This document shows positions 26,595 through 33,992 of a stretch of 63,253 bases of DNA, piece after piece. Origin of the DNA: an uncultured Sutterella sp. (GTDB lineage: Bacteria > Pseudomonadota > Gammaproteobacteria > Burkholderiales > Burkholderiaceae_F); NCBI GenBank assembly GCA_949282745.1, contig CASDQM010000025.1, forward strand, positions 1 to 63,253. Reading direction: 5' to 3'. Position 1 is the stretch's first letter. Every line of letters begins with the position of its first letter. Under the pieces are notes generated by a model. That model was not told the DNA's origin and made no database searches. It worked only from the letters and a program-made list of their open reading frames with translations. A program made the translations under genes and the position numbers.

Positions 26595-27305
26595 TCAGGA
26601 CTTCTTGACCGCGTAACGCAGCCACACGACGCCGCCCGGGAAGGTTTCGGTGGCGAGGTGTTCGAGGCGCTGTCCTTCGGCCGGACGTTCGCCCGGGGCG
26701 CCCGGATAACCGATCACGGACGAAACGCCCGCGAGGCCGTCGATCGCGGGATAGATGAGAAAGCTCAGTTCATTGATGAGGCCCGCCTTCAGGAAGGCGC
26801 CGTTGATGATGCCGCCCCCTTCGAGAAGGAGCGTATGGGCGTCGAAGCGCCGTTCGATTTCTGCCAAGGCGGTCGAGAAGGCGTCGTCGCCCTTCCCTTC
26901 AAAGACGTAGGAGACGCCGCAGTCGCGCAGTTCCGCAAGATATTCGTCGCCCACTTCGGGCGAGAGGACAGCGACAAGGTGTTCGCCCGTGGGAAGGGTC
27001 GAATCCGGATAATGGAGCTTTCCCTTCGGGTCGAAGACGACAGCGATGGGACGGCCTTCGCGCTTGCCCGTATGGGGTTCGGGGACGCTTCCGTCCGTGC
27101 GCAGAGCGGCGGGTTCCTTTTCGACGATGCCGTCGGCGTATTCAGCCATCGTCGTGCGGCCCACCATCCAGCCCGCGGCGTTGAACTGCGAGGCGGCGGT
27201 CTCGTAGACCGTCGTGATGTTCGCGCCTTCGGGACCCGGCGTCCAACGGCTCGGGTAGAGACGTCCGTCAACCGAGGCGATCATGTGGCAGATGATCTTG
27301 GGCAT
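26595..27305 (-). CDS. RibD C-terminal-domain reductase (second copy)
   Basis: A 236-residue single-domain RibD_C / DHFR-like protein. It begins PKIICHMIASVDGRLYPSRW and contains HTLLLEGGGIINGAFLKAGLINEL, the same landmarks as the protein encoded at 1700-2389, although the two are clearly diverged. The deaminase half of RibD is absent, so it is an NAD(P)H reductase of unknown substrate. The ATG at 27305 follows AAGGAGAG. It borders the CRISPR locus: the remnant of the helicase 3' end begins about 100 bp upstream. Confidence 0.82.
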   Translation of the reverse strand: MPKIICHMIASVDGRLYPSRWTPGPEGANITTVYETAASQFNAAGWMVGRTTMAEYADGIVEKEPAALRTDGSVPEPHTGKREGRPIAVVFDPKGKLHYPDSTLPTGEHLVAVLSPEVGDEYLAELRDCGVSYVFEGKGDDAFSTALAEIERRFDAHTLLLEGGGIINGAFLKAGLINELSFLIYPAIDGLAGVSSVIGYPGAPGERPAEGQRLEHLATETFPGGVVWLRYAVKKS

Positions 27306-27407
27306 GTTCTCTCCTTGGGAAAAAAGTGGTTCCTGCCAATCCTACAGCGGCACGGAAGAAACGGGCCGCCGAATTCCACGGAAAGATTGCCCGATCCTGC
27401 CGATCCC

Positions 27408-27500
27408 TCAGCGGGTGAAGCAGTCGAGCCACCGCGCGGGAATCGGCGTTTCGAGTTCCCGCACGATCGACATCGGGTATCCGCCCGTGTCCGGGACACG
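27408..27500 (-). pseudogene. Remnant of the 3' end of the DUF3427 helicase gene
   Basis: Read on the minus strand, about 29 codons and a stop encode [17 protein letters not shown] and flanking residues. 24 of 29 residues match the C-terminus of the intact helicase at 34425. The similarity stops abruptly at the stop codon. It lies only about 27 bp beyond the cas12c stop, so it marks the downstream border of the cas module. Confidence 0.8.
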
Positions 27501-27505
27501 GGCGG
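27481..27505 (-). terminator. Perfect 12-bp palindrome just after cas12c
   Basis: CCGCCCGTGTCC (27481-27492) and GGACACGGGCGG (27494-27505) are exact reverse complements with one base between. It lies inside the upstream part of the helicase remnant, 22 bp past the cas12c stop. It may stop or protect the cas12c transcript; there is no T-run. Confidence 0.45.
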
Positions 27506-27526
27506 ATTGTCCATGCGGAACCTCCC

Positions 27527-30500
27527 TCACTTGCGGATCAGGCTCTCCAGAAACCGACGTCCGATGTTGACCGCCGCATTGATGTCCGCGTGCTGCTCCT
27601 TGTTGAGGCAAGGGCAATCGGTGAAGACGCAGAAATAGCGGCTCTGTGACGTATCCCTGCTCTGAAGGCTCTTGGGTTGACGACGCATGTTTTCGGCGAC
27701 GGCCCGACGGAAATCGTCGAGCGAAAGCTTGACGCCGGCGCGCGACTCCGTCCACGGAGCCCGCTCGTTGCGGCGTCGGGCCTTTTTGCTTTGCTCTTCC
27801 GAGGGCCGCTTGTAGAGGCGCAGCGTCTTGCCGAAGAGCGTGACTTCGCCGTTCTCGTCGAGCGTCACACTCTTGATCTTTTCGTCTCGAGCCTTTTCGA
27901 TGAGTTCCATCGCGTTGCCGCCGCACTGCGAGCAGATGCGGCTCGTCCACTTGGCGTTCACGGCCGCCCCTGGCGTCACCCGCAGCGTTCGGTAGAACTT
28001 TCCGTCGTTCTCCAGGATCTCGCCCTTCTTTGCCTTGGCGGCATAGCTTTCCGGAACCTCAACCCAAAGATCGGGGAGAACCCAGTCGGAGGTTCCGCAC
28101 CACCAGGAAGTCCGTTCGAGACTGTGCGTCGGAATGCGGTCGTCCAGGAATCGGGCGTTGACCATCTTGTAGACGAGTTCCAGCTGCTTGCCGCCGTTTG
28201 CGAGATTGCTCACCTGACGCTCGAGCACCGGGATGGCGCGGTAGCGGCACATGAGCCCGGCGATGGCGCCGCACACGTCGCCTGCCACGTTTTCACGCAG
28301 AGTGAACATAGTGGAGTCAAAGCGCTGACTGAACTTTTGCACGGACTGCTTGCCCTTTCGGTAGGAGTGCACGCGGGCGATGAGCCGGCGAATGGACGGA
28401 ATGTTCACGAACCCCTGAGCAATCGGCTGCGCTCCCGCTTTCCCGGCGTCTTCCAATCGGAACACGGCGAAGGCGAATCCCTTTTCCCCTTGGTCGATGG
28501 CAACGATTCTTCGGAAGAGTGAAGATTTTCTCTCGGATTTTTCTTCATCCCCGGTTGTTTCCGTCGGCGTCGTAATCGGAACGGAAAGTGAAAACTGCAA
28601 TCTTGTGGGAATGAAGTTCGCACGACCGTCTTTCATTTCCTGAAGCACTTCCTGATCGGCGAGCAAAGTCATGTCGCCCACCACCTCACCGGGGTCGAGC
28701 AACAGACGGTTGAGTCGTTCCTTGTGCGTGCTCGGCCCCACAAGGCGCGCCAAACGCAGGGCCTCCACCTTGCCCAAAGCGATCTCAGTGCCGTACTTGC
28801 CGTTCTTTTCCAGGATCAGAACGTCCCGGCTTTCCACTTTCCGTCCTTCCTGCGTCGCGCCGTCGGGATTTCGCACGGAAACCCGATAGCACCAGTCGTG
28901 CGGCAACTGATGAAAGAGTTCCCGCAAGGCTTTCTGCAAGATCGGATCCGTCATTCGTCCCCAGAGCGCGGCAGCGCGGCGGAAGGTTTCGGCAACCTCC
29001 ACCTCCCCGGCCGAAAGCCGCACCAACACGTCGTTCTCGAAAATCGGCGTCCAAGCGGGAGAAACTTCGTATCGCGCAGGCATCGACCAGCTCGTTTCCT
29101 TCGGAACGTAAACGAGCGCCGTGTTGCCGACAAAGGAGAACTTGGTGCGAAGGAAAAAGCGCTCGCGCCGCAACGTGATCAGGCAGCCGCTCAACAGACT
29201 GACGTAGACGTTGAAAGCCTTGGCAAGTACAGAAGGCGGCACTTCGGCTTGCCGGAGCTGCAGCTTCAGACCTTCGGAGACGCTTTCGCGCGCGGTCTCG
29301 TCGTCGAGACGGAGAGCGGCGACTGCCGAAGGTACGTTCTTGGCGAGCGCACCGATCCGCATGATCATCAGGAGGTTTTCGAGACGCATGAACGTCTCGC
29401 CCGCTTCCGAGAGCGGCGCATAGGCCCCCTTCTTTTCCTTCACAAAGGCGAGCAGTTCGTTCCAAACGGCGTCCGCTCGCTCCGTCAACCCGTCGGTCAA
29501 TTTGTAACCTTCATGACGACGGTTGCTGAAGGGCGAAACGTAGAGGCTCCCAAGGCGATTGCTGAAGAACTTGTTGAAGTCCTTGCGCTCGGCAAAGACG
29601 TTTTCCTTGGCGAACCACTGTCGGACATCCTCGGCGCAGGCGTCGGAACGGTCACGCACGACACGTGCGACTCGTTGCAACACAAGACGCAAAGCGAGTT
29701 CCCGACCGTTGTACTTGCCGGGAGCGCGCCGGTCGGCGCGCTGTTGCTCCGTTTCGGCGAGCTTCTCAAGAACCTTGCCTTCGGCGCCCGTTTTGGTCGC
29801 CCACTCCATCAGATCGTCAAAATGCGTCGCTTCGCCCCGGGCCACGCTCTCATAACGGTCAAGAATCGCGTCGAGTTCCTCTTGAGCGGGCGGCACGCCG
29901 CCCGACATGCCATTGAGTTTCGGAAGGCGAATAAGCTTCTCCCACGGAGCAAACTCACCCTTGACATCGGACCACAGAGTATTCCATCGGGAGGCTTTGT
30001 CATCCTCGGCTTGTCGGAGTGCATTGACGATTTGCTCCTTGATGGCGAAGAGGCGGTTGACGATTCGACTGCATTCCTCGATCGCCGCAACGTCGCTCGC
30101 CACTTGAGAGGGATCGGCACCAAGGAGATGTTCCACGGCCGTCTTCGCGCGATCACGTTCCCGAGCGAAACTTCGGCACAAAATTTCCGCTTCTTCCCGA
30201 CGGCAGTCGGTCGTCGCGAGAAAATCCTCGCTATCTCGAACGAGGTCGGGCAAACGAAGTTCGTCCGTCAAATCGCCAAGAAGTCCCTGCAGCTCTTCAA
30301 GACGGTTGAGGTAGTTTGCCGTCCAGCTGTTGATGCGGCCGGCAAAGGCGCTTCGGAAATCGTGGTATCCGAGGGGAGTCCCGCCTTTCTTCAGGAAAAA
30401 ACTTTGCTTCGGGGTAGTCCGAGCCGCATTTTGAATTTGGACTACGCGGAATGCTTGGTCTTCCGGCACGTGAAAGAGACGGCACAGTTCTTCGGCACCG

Positions 30501-31414
30501 GTTTCCGCAAAGAGTTCCAATCCCCGATTGAAAAGCCAGCTCAATCCCGAAGCGTTGGTCGTCGTGAGGTGTTGTTCGACAAACGGGCGTCTTTCTTCTC
30601 CGACGCTTTCAGGGTAAGAGAGCAGCGTCGACACCACGGCGTACGGTGCGGCCTCGGTTCCGATTTTCCGGACGTCAACAAAAGGCACCAGAGGATCGAA
30701 AGCGACGGTCGACCCTTTGGGGAGTTTCACCGAAGCCTTCCTCGCCATGTCCGCCAAGGAAGGAAACTCACCGAACCCACGAAGCGCCTCGTCCACCGCC
30801 TCGCTCGAGCCGAGCAGATCGCTCGTGAGCTCGTTCCAGGAGCGGTAGCGCGAAGTCAGTTCACGGGCCATCTCCTCAAACAACTGATCCACAAAGGTTT
30901 CGTTTGCCCCTTTGGGGAGACTTTTTCCGACAAGCGTCTGTCTGTATTCCTTAACCATGACTTCCGGAACGAAGCGATTGTCCTTGTTCCCTCGGGCGCG
31001 CACCTCCGTTTGCAATCGCTTGAAGAGCGTCTTGACCGTGAAGTTCGGCAAGGGAGCACCCGCGGCCTCGGTCAGGGCTTGTTGGAAAGCGTCTTCGTCG
31101 TAGGCGGAGCGGTTCGCGAAAATCTCCGCCTTCGCGCCGTCCGGAAAGATCCGAAAACCCGAAAGAACGACGGCAAAGAGAAAACCGGTGAGCGTACCGT
31201 TTCCGCAACCTTCCACCACGTCATAGAGTTTCCGACACTCGTCAAACGTGGCAGCATCCTCGCGAAGCGGACAACCCGCGGGAAGGTCGAGCTTGAACTT
31301 AGTCGTCAGCATGGTGTCCGCCGGTTTCGTTCCCACCGAAGCAAGACGTCGACGGAAATTCTTTAGAACTTGGCCCGAGGGCAAATCACGCAGTTTCAGG
31401 ACTTGATGGGACAT
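27527..31414 (-). CDS. cas12c: Type V-C CRISPR effector Cas12c
   Basis: A 1295-residue RNA-guided effector, within the usual 1200-1300-residue range for Cas12c. The split RuvC domain is complete: D974 in RRIVAIDQGEKGFAFAVF, E1065 in IPVLERQVSNL and D1277 in HADINAAVNIGRRF. A zinc-ribbon pair (CSQCGG near residue 1160 and CVFTDCPC near 1265) lies between motifs II and III. Landmarks SGLSWLFNRGLELF, INSWTANYLNRL, GMSGGVPPAQEE, LGSLYVSPFSNRRH and RENVAGDVCG match my recollection of the Oleiphilus Cas12c2 sequence at equivalent positions. Published Cas12c enzymes process their own pre-crRNA with the RuvC site and bind, rather than cut, DNA; this is inferred here. It is 137 bp downstream of cas1 on the same strand. 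No strong ribosome-binding site precedes the ATG. Type V-D (Cas12d) is much less likely. Confidence 0.95.
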   Translation of the reverse strand: MSHQVLKLRDLPSGQVLKNFRRRLASVGTKPADTMLTTKFKLDLPAGCPLREDAATFDECRKLYDVVEGCGNGTLTGFLFAVVLSGFRIFPDGAKAEIFANRSAYDEDAFQQALTEAAGAPLPNFTVKTLFKRLQTEVRARGNKDNRFVPEVMVKEYRQTLVGKSLPKGANETFVDQLFEEMARELTSRYRSWNELTSDLLGSSEAVDEALRGFGEFPSLADMARKASVKLPKGSTVAFDPLVPFVDVRKIGTEAAPYAVVSTLLSYPESVGEERRPFVEQHLTTTNASGLSWLFNRGLELFAETGAEELCRLFHVPEDQAFRVVQIQNAARTTPKQSFFLKKGGTPLGYHDFRSAFAGRINSWTANYLNRLEELQGLLGDLTDELRLPDLVRDSEDFLATTDCRREEAEILCRSFARERDRAKTAVEHLLGADPSQVASDVAAIEECSRIVNRLFAIKEQIVNALRQAEDDKASRWNTLWSDVKGEFAPWEKLIRLPKLNGMSGGVPPAQEELDAILDRYESVARGEATHFDDLMEWATKTGAEGKVLEKLAETEQQRADRRAPGKYNGRELALRLVLQRVARVVRDRSDACAEDVRQWFAKENVFAERKDFNKFFSNRLGSLYVSPFSNRRHEGYKLTDGLTERADAVWNELLAFVKEKKGAYAPLSEAGETFMRLENLLMIMRIGALAKNVPSAVAALRLDDETARESVSEGLKLQLRQAEVPPSVLAKAFNVYVSLLSGCLITLRRERFFLRTKFSFVGNTALVYVPKETSWSMPARYEVSPAWTPIFENDVLVRLSAGEVEVAETFRRAAALWGRMTDPILQKALRELFHQLPHDWCYRVSVRNPDGATQEGRKVESRDVLILEKNGKYGTEIALGKVEALRLARLVGPSTHKERLNRLLLDPGEVVGDMTLLADQEVLQEMKDGRANFIPTRLQFSLSVPITTPTETTGDEEKSERKSSLFRRIVAIDQGEKGFAFAVFRLEDAGKAGAQPIAQGFVNIPSIRRLIARVHSYRKGKQSVQKFSQRFDSTMFTLRENVAGDVCGAIAGLMCRYRAIPVLERQVSNLANGGKQLELVYKMVNARFLDDRIPTHSLERTSWWCGTSDWVLPDLWVEVPESYAAKAKKGEILENDGKFYRTLRVTPGAAVNAKWTSRICSQCGGNAMELIEKARDEKIKSVTLDENGEVTLFGKTLRLYKRPSEEQSKKARRRNERAPWTESRAGVKLSLDDFRRAVAENMRRQPKSLQSRDTSQSRYFCVFTDCPCLNKEQHADINAAVNIGRRFLESLIRK

Positions 31415-31441
31415 TTTCGGAAAACGATTGAGGTTGAATTT

Positions 31442-31553
31442 GCTACACTACGTTCAAACTCCTTCCGGCTTTCGGACCGTCTGCTTGCAGACCTCCTTAC
31501 CTTGGCCGGAGGGACATCGCCGGGGGTCGATGCCTGTCATGTACCCCCATTTC
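31442..31553 (+). ncRNA. Candidate scoutRNA between cas12c and cas1
   Basis: The 137-bp interval between the two cas genes has an extended -10 element on the plus strand, TGCTACACT (31441-31449). Downstream are a stem closing a branched structure (31461-31469 with 31505-31512), a hairpin GTCTGC/GCAGAC (31479-31492), and an 11-pair stem with a 2x2 internal loop (31522-31532 with 31538-31548). The terminal loop of that stem is CCTGT (31533-31537), complementary to ACAGG in the CRISPR repeat; pairing can extend to CCTGTCA. TTCAAA (31453-31458) is also complementary to the repeat end. Cas12c systems need a scoutRNA with a short, about five-base complementarity to the repeat. Boundaries and expression are inferred; the 5' end could start a few bases after 31453. 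Confidence 0.55.
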
Positions 31554-32595
31554 ACACACTTCTCGGCTTGGTTTCCCCGGGTAGACGGTACCCGACTTTC
31601 GGCGGTCTTCCGCCTTTTTTTGCGCCCTCCGTCGGGATCACCAAGCGCACGCTTTCGTCAAGAAGGTACGCGCGCAAGGCGAGCACCACGCCGTGAAGCA
31701 GGTTCTTGCGCCGTACGTATTGACGAGTTTCCGGCACGTAGACCACGACGTCAAGCGCTTCCTTGAGCGTATTGAGTGTCGCCGACACAAGCTTCTTCTC
31801 GCTCTCCTTGTCGTCGACGGAGGCATAGGCCGCGGCCGCGCTCTCCTCAATGATGTAGCGGTAAGGCTCCATCAGGTCGTACACCAGAGACGGATACCCC
31901 GTGGGCTCATGAAGGTAGCCGTGACAGGCCGAGAGCTTGTGAAAGAGAATCCAGCGCAGGATGACGCCGTAGAGAAACTTGGAGCCCGCGTCGAGCGCAG
32001 CCGACAATGGACTGTTGTCGCGTCGGGACGCCTCCACCTCAAGCTTGTCGAACCATGCTGCCCAATAGCGGGCGGAGGTTTTCGCCTCGATCTGTCGCAC
32101 GGCATCCACGGTCTTCGCTCGGGCGAGTTCCTTGTAGAACATATCGGGCACCGAAATCAACGATTCAAATTTGCGGAGACGGTACCGAATCAGCGTCTTG
32201 GCGACGTACGTCTTCTTTTGCGCGTGCTCTCGCACCAGAATCTGCCGCGTCAGGACATTCTCGTTGTCTGAATGAACGGAGGGGAAGAAAACATAGGGAT
32301 CCGTCAGGTTGCGCCGATGGATCATGAAGGGGATCTTGTTCTGCGCAAGCGCGTCCAGAAACTCCAACGGCAATTCCCCGCAGGCGCCGTAGAACATGAT
32401 GAAGTCCACCTTCTTCAGGTCGATACTCAACTCGCCCCCGTTGTACGCGATGGTCCAGGTCTTCGTGCGGGACACCTTTTCGACCGCGGAGAAGTACGGA
32501 ATCCAGAGACTCACCTTCGCGTTGCGGGCATTGCTCTTCCAGGTCCAGATAAAATCGGGATGTTGGTTCGGGTCGACGATCATGGGATTCTCCAT
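31552..32595 (-). CDS. cas1: CRISPR integrase Cas1 (type V-C, without Cas2)
   Basis: A 347-residue Cas1. The catalytic triad is visible as E170 (QIEAKTSARYW), H229 (LHEPTGYPS) and E243 (VYDLMEPYR), so the integrase should be active. No cas2 or cas4 is found within the locus, which is the arrangement of two-protein type V-C systems, where Cas1 alone has been reported to act as a mini-integrase for short spacers. The very short spacers here (17-19 nt) agree. It is oriented away from the array leader and followed by cas12c. A second, truncated copy of its first 65 codons lies at 33687-33890. Confidence 0.93.
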   Translation of the reverse strand: MENPMIVDPNQHPDFIWTWKSNARNAKVSLWIPYFSAVEKVSRTKTWTIAYNGGELSIDLKKVDFIMFYGACGELPLEFLDALAQNKIPFMIHRRNLTDPYVFFPSVHSDNENVLTRQILVREHAQKKTYVAKTLIRYRLRKFESLISVPDMFYKELARAKTVDAVRQIEAKTSARYWAAWFDKLEVEASRRDNSPLSAALDAGSKFLYGVILRWILFHKLSACHGYLHEPTGYPSLVYDLMEPYRYIIEESAAAAYASVDDKESEKKLVSATLNTLKEALDVVVYVPETRQYVRRKNLLHGVVLALRAYLLDESVRLVIPTEGAKKGGRPPKVGYRLPGETKPRSV

Positions 32596-32697
32596 GTCGA
32601 AATGGGAAACTTCCTGAAGAAAGACTAATTTTCCTCACTAGTTTACAAGCATTTCACTCCGATTTTTGATTGCACCACAAATGATTTGTGGTAATCA
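32596..32697 (+). promoter_or_regulatory. Leader of CRISPR array 1 with a conserved 19-bp palindrome
   Basis: An A/T-rich sequence between cas1 and repeat 1. The last 57 bp strongly resemble the leader of array 2, and the 28 bp ending just before the repeat are nearly identical. ACCACAAATGATTTGTGGT (32674-32692), a perfect 9+1+9 palindrome, ends five bases before the first repeat. It could be the Cas1 integration site or part of the array promoter; it also serves as the cas1 upstream region. Confidence 0.65.
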
Positions 32698-32931
32698 CCC
32701 AGAAGTGACAGGGTTTTGAAGGTTGGGGCGAGATTCACGGTCCCAGAAGTGACAGGGTTTTGAAGGTAAGCATATGGCGGATGCCCAGAAGTGACAGGGT
32801 TTTGAAGGATCGGAAACTGTCGCTTTCCCAGAAGTGACAGGGTTTTGAAGGTCGAAGCTGTAACCGCCATCCCAGAAGTGACAGGGTTTTGAAGGCCCCG
32901 CGCTGATTCAATGCCCAAAGGTGACAGAAGG
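32698..32931 (+). CRISPR. CRISPR array 1 (five repeats plus one degenerate)
   Basis: A 25-nt repeat beginning CCCAGAAGTGACAGG and ending TGAAGG occurs at 32698, 32742, 32784, 32827 and 32871. A degenerate copy at 32914-32931 (CCCAAAGGTGACAG then AAGG, with an internal deletion) follows. Spacers are 19, 17, 18, 19 and 18 nt. The leader lies on the cas1 side and the degenerate repeat at the far end, so the array is read on the plus strand with spacers 3' of the repeats, divergent from cas1. Spacer lengths of 17-19 nt are typical of type V-C. Confidence 0.97.
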
Positions 32932-33006
32932 CCGCGAGGATTCAAAAGAACATCCCATACTGCCTCTTGCCATCTCACCTTTTCGCCAAACAACCACGCG
33001 GAGGTT

Positions 33007-33606
33007 CTACCGCATGAATCGATCGAGCCACCGCGCGGGAATCGGCGTTTCGAGTTCCCACACGATCGACATCGGGCACTCGCCCGTGTCCGAGACGTGA
33101 GCCAAGCGTCCGAGGTAGACAAAAGGCTGCGTCACCCCCTTTTCGTTCTTCTTTTCGCGAACGAACAAATGCGCCTGCGGGGCGTCTTCCTTTCGAAAGT
33201 CCACCGCACGGTAGCGGCGAACCCTAGCACTCCCCGAACGGGTCGTCGACTGCGTCTGCCAGTGAAAGCGGGTCGCGTTCATGGCGTAATCGTCGTAGCG
33301 GCGGCTTAGCGCAAAGTGTCGCTCCTCCTTGTCGATCGTGACGAAAAAAGAGGTCCGCGTGCCGATCCTTCAGGTACATGACGCCCCCGCGGAAATTGGC
33401 GGCCTGTTCATAGCCGAAGGCGGCCAAGGTTTCGCGCGCCGAATAGGAGGCGTGCAATTCCAACGGCACGTCATCGGGCACGGAGGCGGGCGGACTCAGG
33501 AAGTCGACGTCTTTGAGCAGCGCTTCGAGAAGTCCCGTCACGGCCTTTCGCCACCCTGCATTGGCAAGAAGTACCTCGTAGAAGGCCTTCGCAACAGGGA
33601 GATTGC
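33007..33606 (-). pseudogene. Fragment of the DUF3427 helicase gene (C-terminal 200 codons, frameshifted)
   Basis: The minus strand encodes a close copy of the last 200 residues of the helicase at 34425-37661, including its normal stop (TAG at 33007-33009). The reading frame is broken by a six-A run (33344-33349) where the intact gene has five. The homology begins abruptly near 33606. There is no start or promoter, so it is a relic of the tandem duplication. Confidence 0.9.
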
Positions 33607-33697
33607 CGCTGCCGCTCGATCTAGGCAAAAGAGAAGAGAAATCAATTGACTCGTTGCTTGACGAGAAAACCCACAAGGATGTCTTGTTACTTGATGC
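33607..33697. other. Junction sequence between the two duplicated units
   Basis: About 90 bp that match neither the helicase nor cas1. It contains CTCGT..ACGAG, a short inverted repeat, and is A-rich. It is the join between the helicase fragment of copy 1 and the cas1 fragment of copy 2; its origin is unknown. Confidence 0.5.
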
Positions 33698-33890
33698 CTT
33701 CCACCTTCGTCAAGTCAACGCTCAGCTCGCCCCCGTTGTACGCGATGGTCCAGGTCTTCGTGCGGGGCAACTTTTCGACCGCAAAGAAGTATGGGATCCA
33801 CAGGCTCACCTTCGCGTTGCGGGCATTGCCCTTCCTAGCCAAGATAAAATCAAGATATTGGTTCGGTTTGACGATCATGGGGTTTACCAT
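33687..33890 (-). pseudogene. Truncated copy of cas1 (first 65 codons)
   Basis: The minus strand encodes MVNPMIVKPNQYLDFI and WIPYFFAVEKLPRTKTWTIA, matching the N-terminus of the intact Cas1 with scattered substitutions. Similarity ends near 33698 and the frame stops at 33687. None of the catalytic residues (E170, H229, E243 in the full protein) is included, so it cannot be a working integrase. Confidence 0.9.
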
Positions 33891-33992
33891 GTCGAAATGA
33901 GAAACTTCATGAAGAAAGGCTGACTTTCCTCACCCATTTACAGGCTTCTCAGTCCGAATTTTTATTGCACCACAAATGATTTGTGGTAATCT
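33891..33992 (+). promoter_or_regulatory. Leader of CRISPR array 2 with the same palindrome
   Basis: Matches the leader of array 1. ACCACAAATGATTTGTGGT occurs at 33969-33987, again ending five bases before the first repeat. Retention of this palindrome while the sequence further upstream has drifted suggests that it is under selection. Confidence 0.65.

Larger units (their letters stand above)
32404..33606. repeat. Tandem duplication, copy 1 (cas1 5' end - leader - array 1 - helicase 3' fragment)
   Basis: This block and the block at 33698-35035 carry the same parts in the same order: the first 62-65 codons of cas1, the leader, a CRISPR array with identical repeats but different spacers, and the last 200 codons of the DUF3427 helicase. 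Copy 1 holds the intact cas1 and the broken helicase piece. Confidence 0.85.

Noticed and set aside
27527-31414. Assignment of the large effector to Cas12d, Cas12a or an IscB/TnpB-type protein
   Set aside because: Length, the Cas1-only setting and specific sequence landmarks fit Cas12c. TnpB/IscB proteins are far shorter, and Cas12a loci carry cas2 and cas4.
31557-31563. A third match to the reverse-complement repeat (CACTTCT) as part of the scoutRNA
   Set aside because: It falls inside the cas1 coding region and is only seven bases, so chance or coding constraint explains it adequately.
33687-33890. The cas1 fragment as a small adaptation or anti-CRISPR protein
   Set aside because: It is only the first part of Cas1, ends in unrelated residues and lies exactly at a duplication border.
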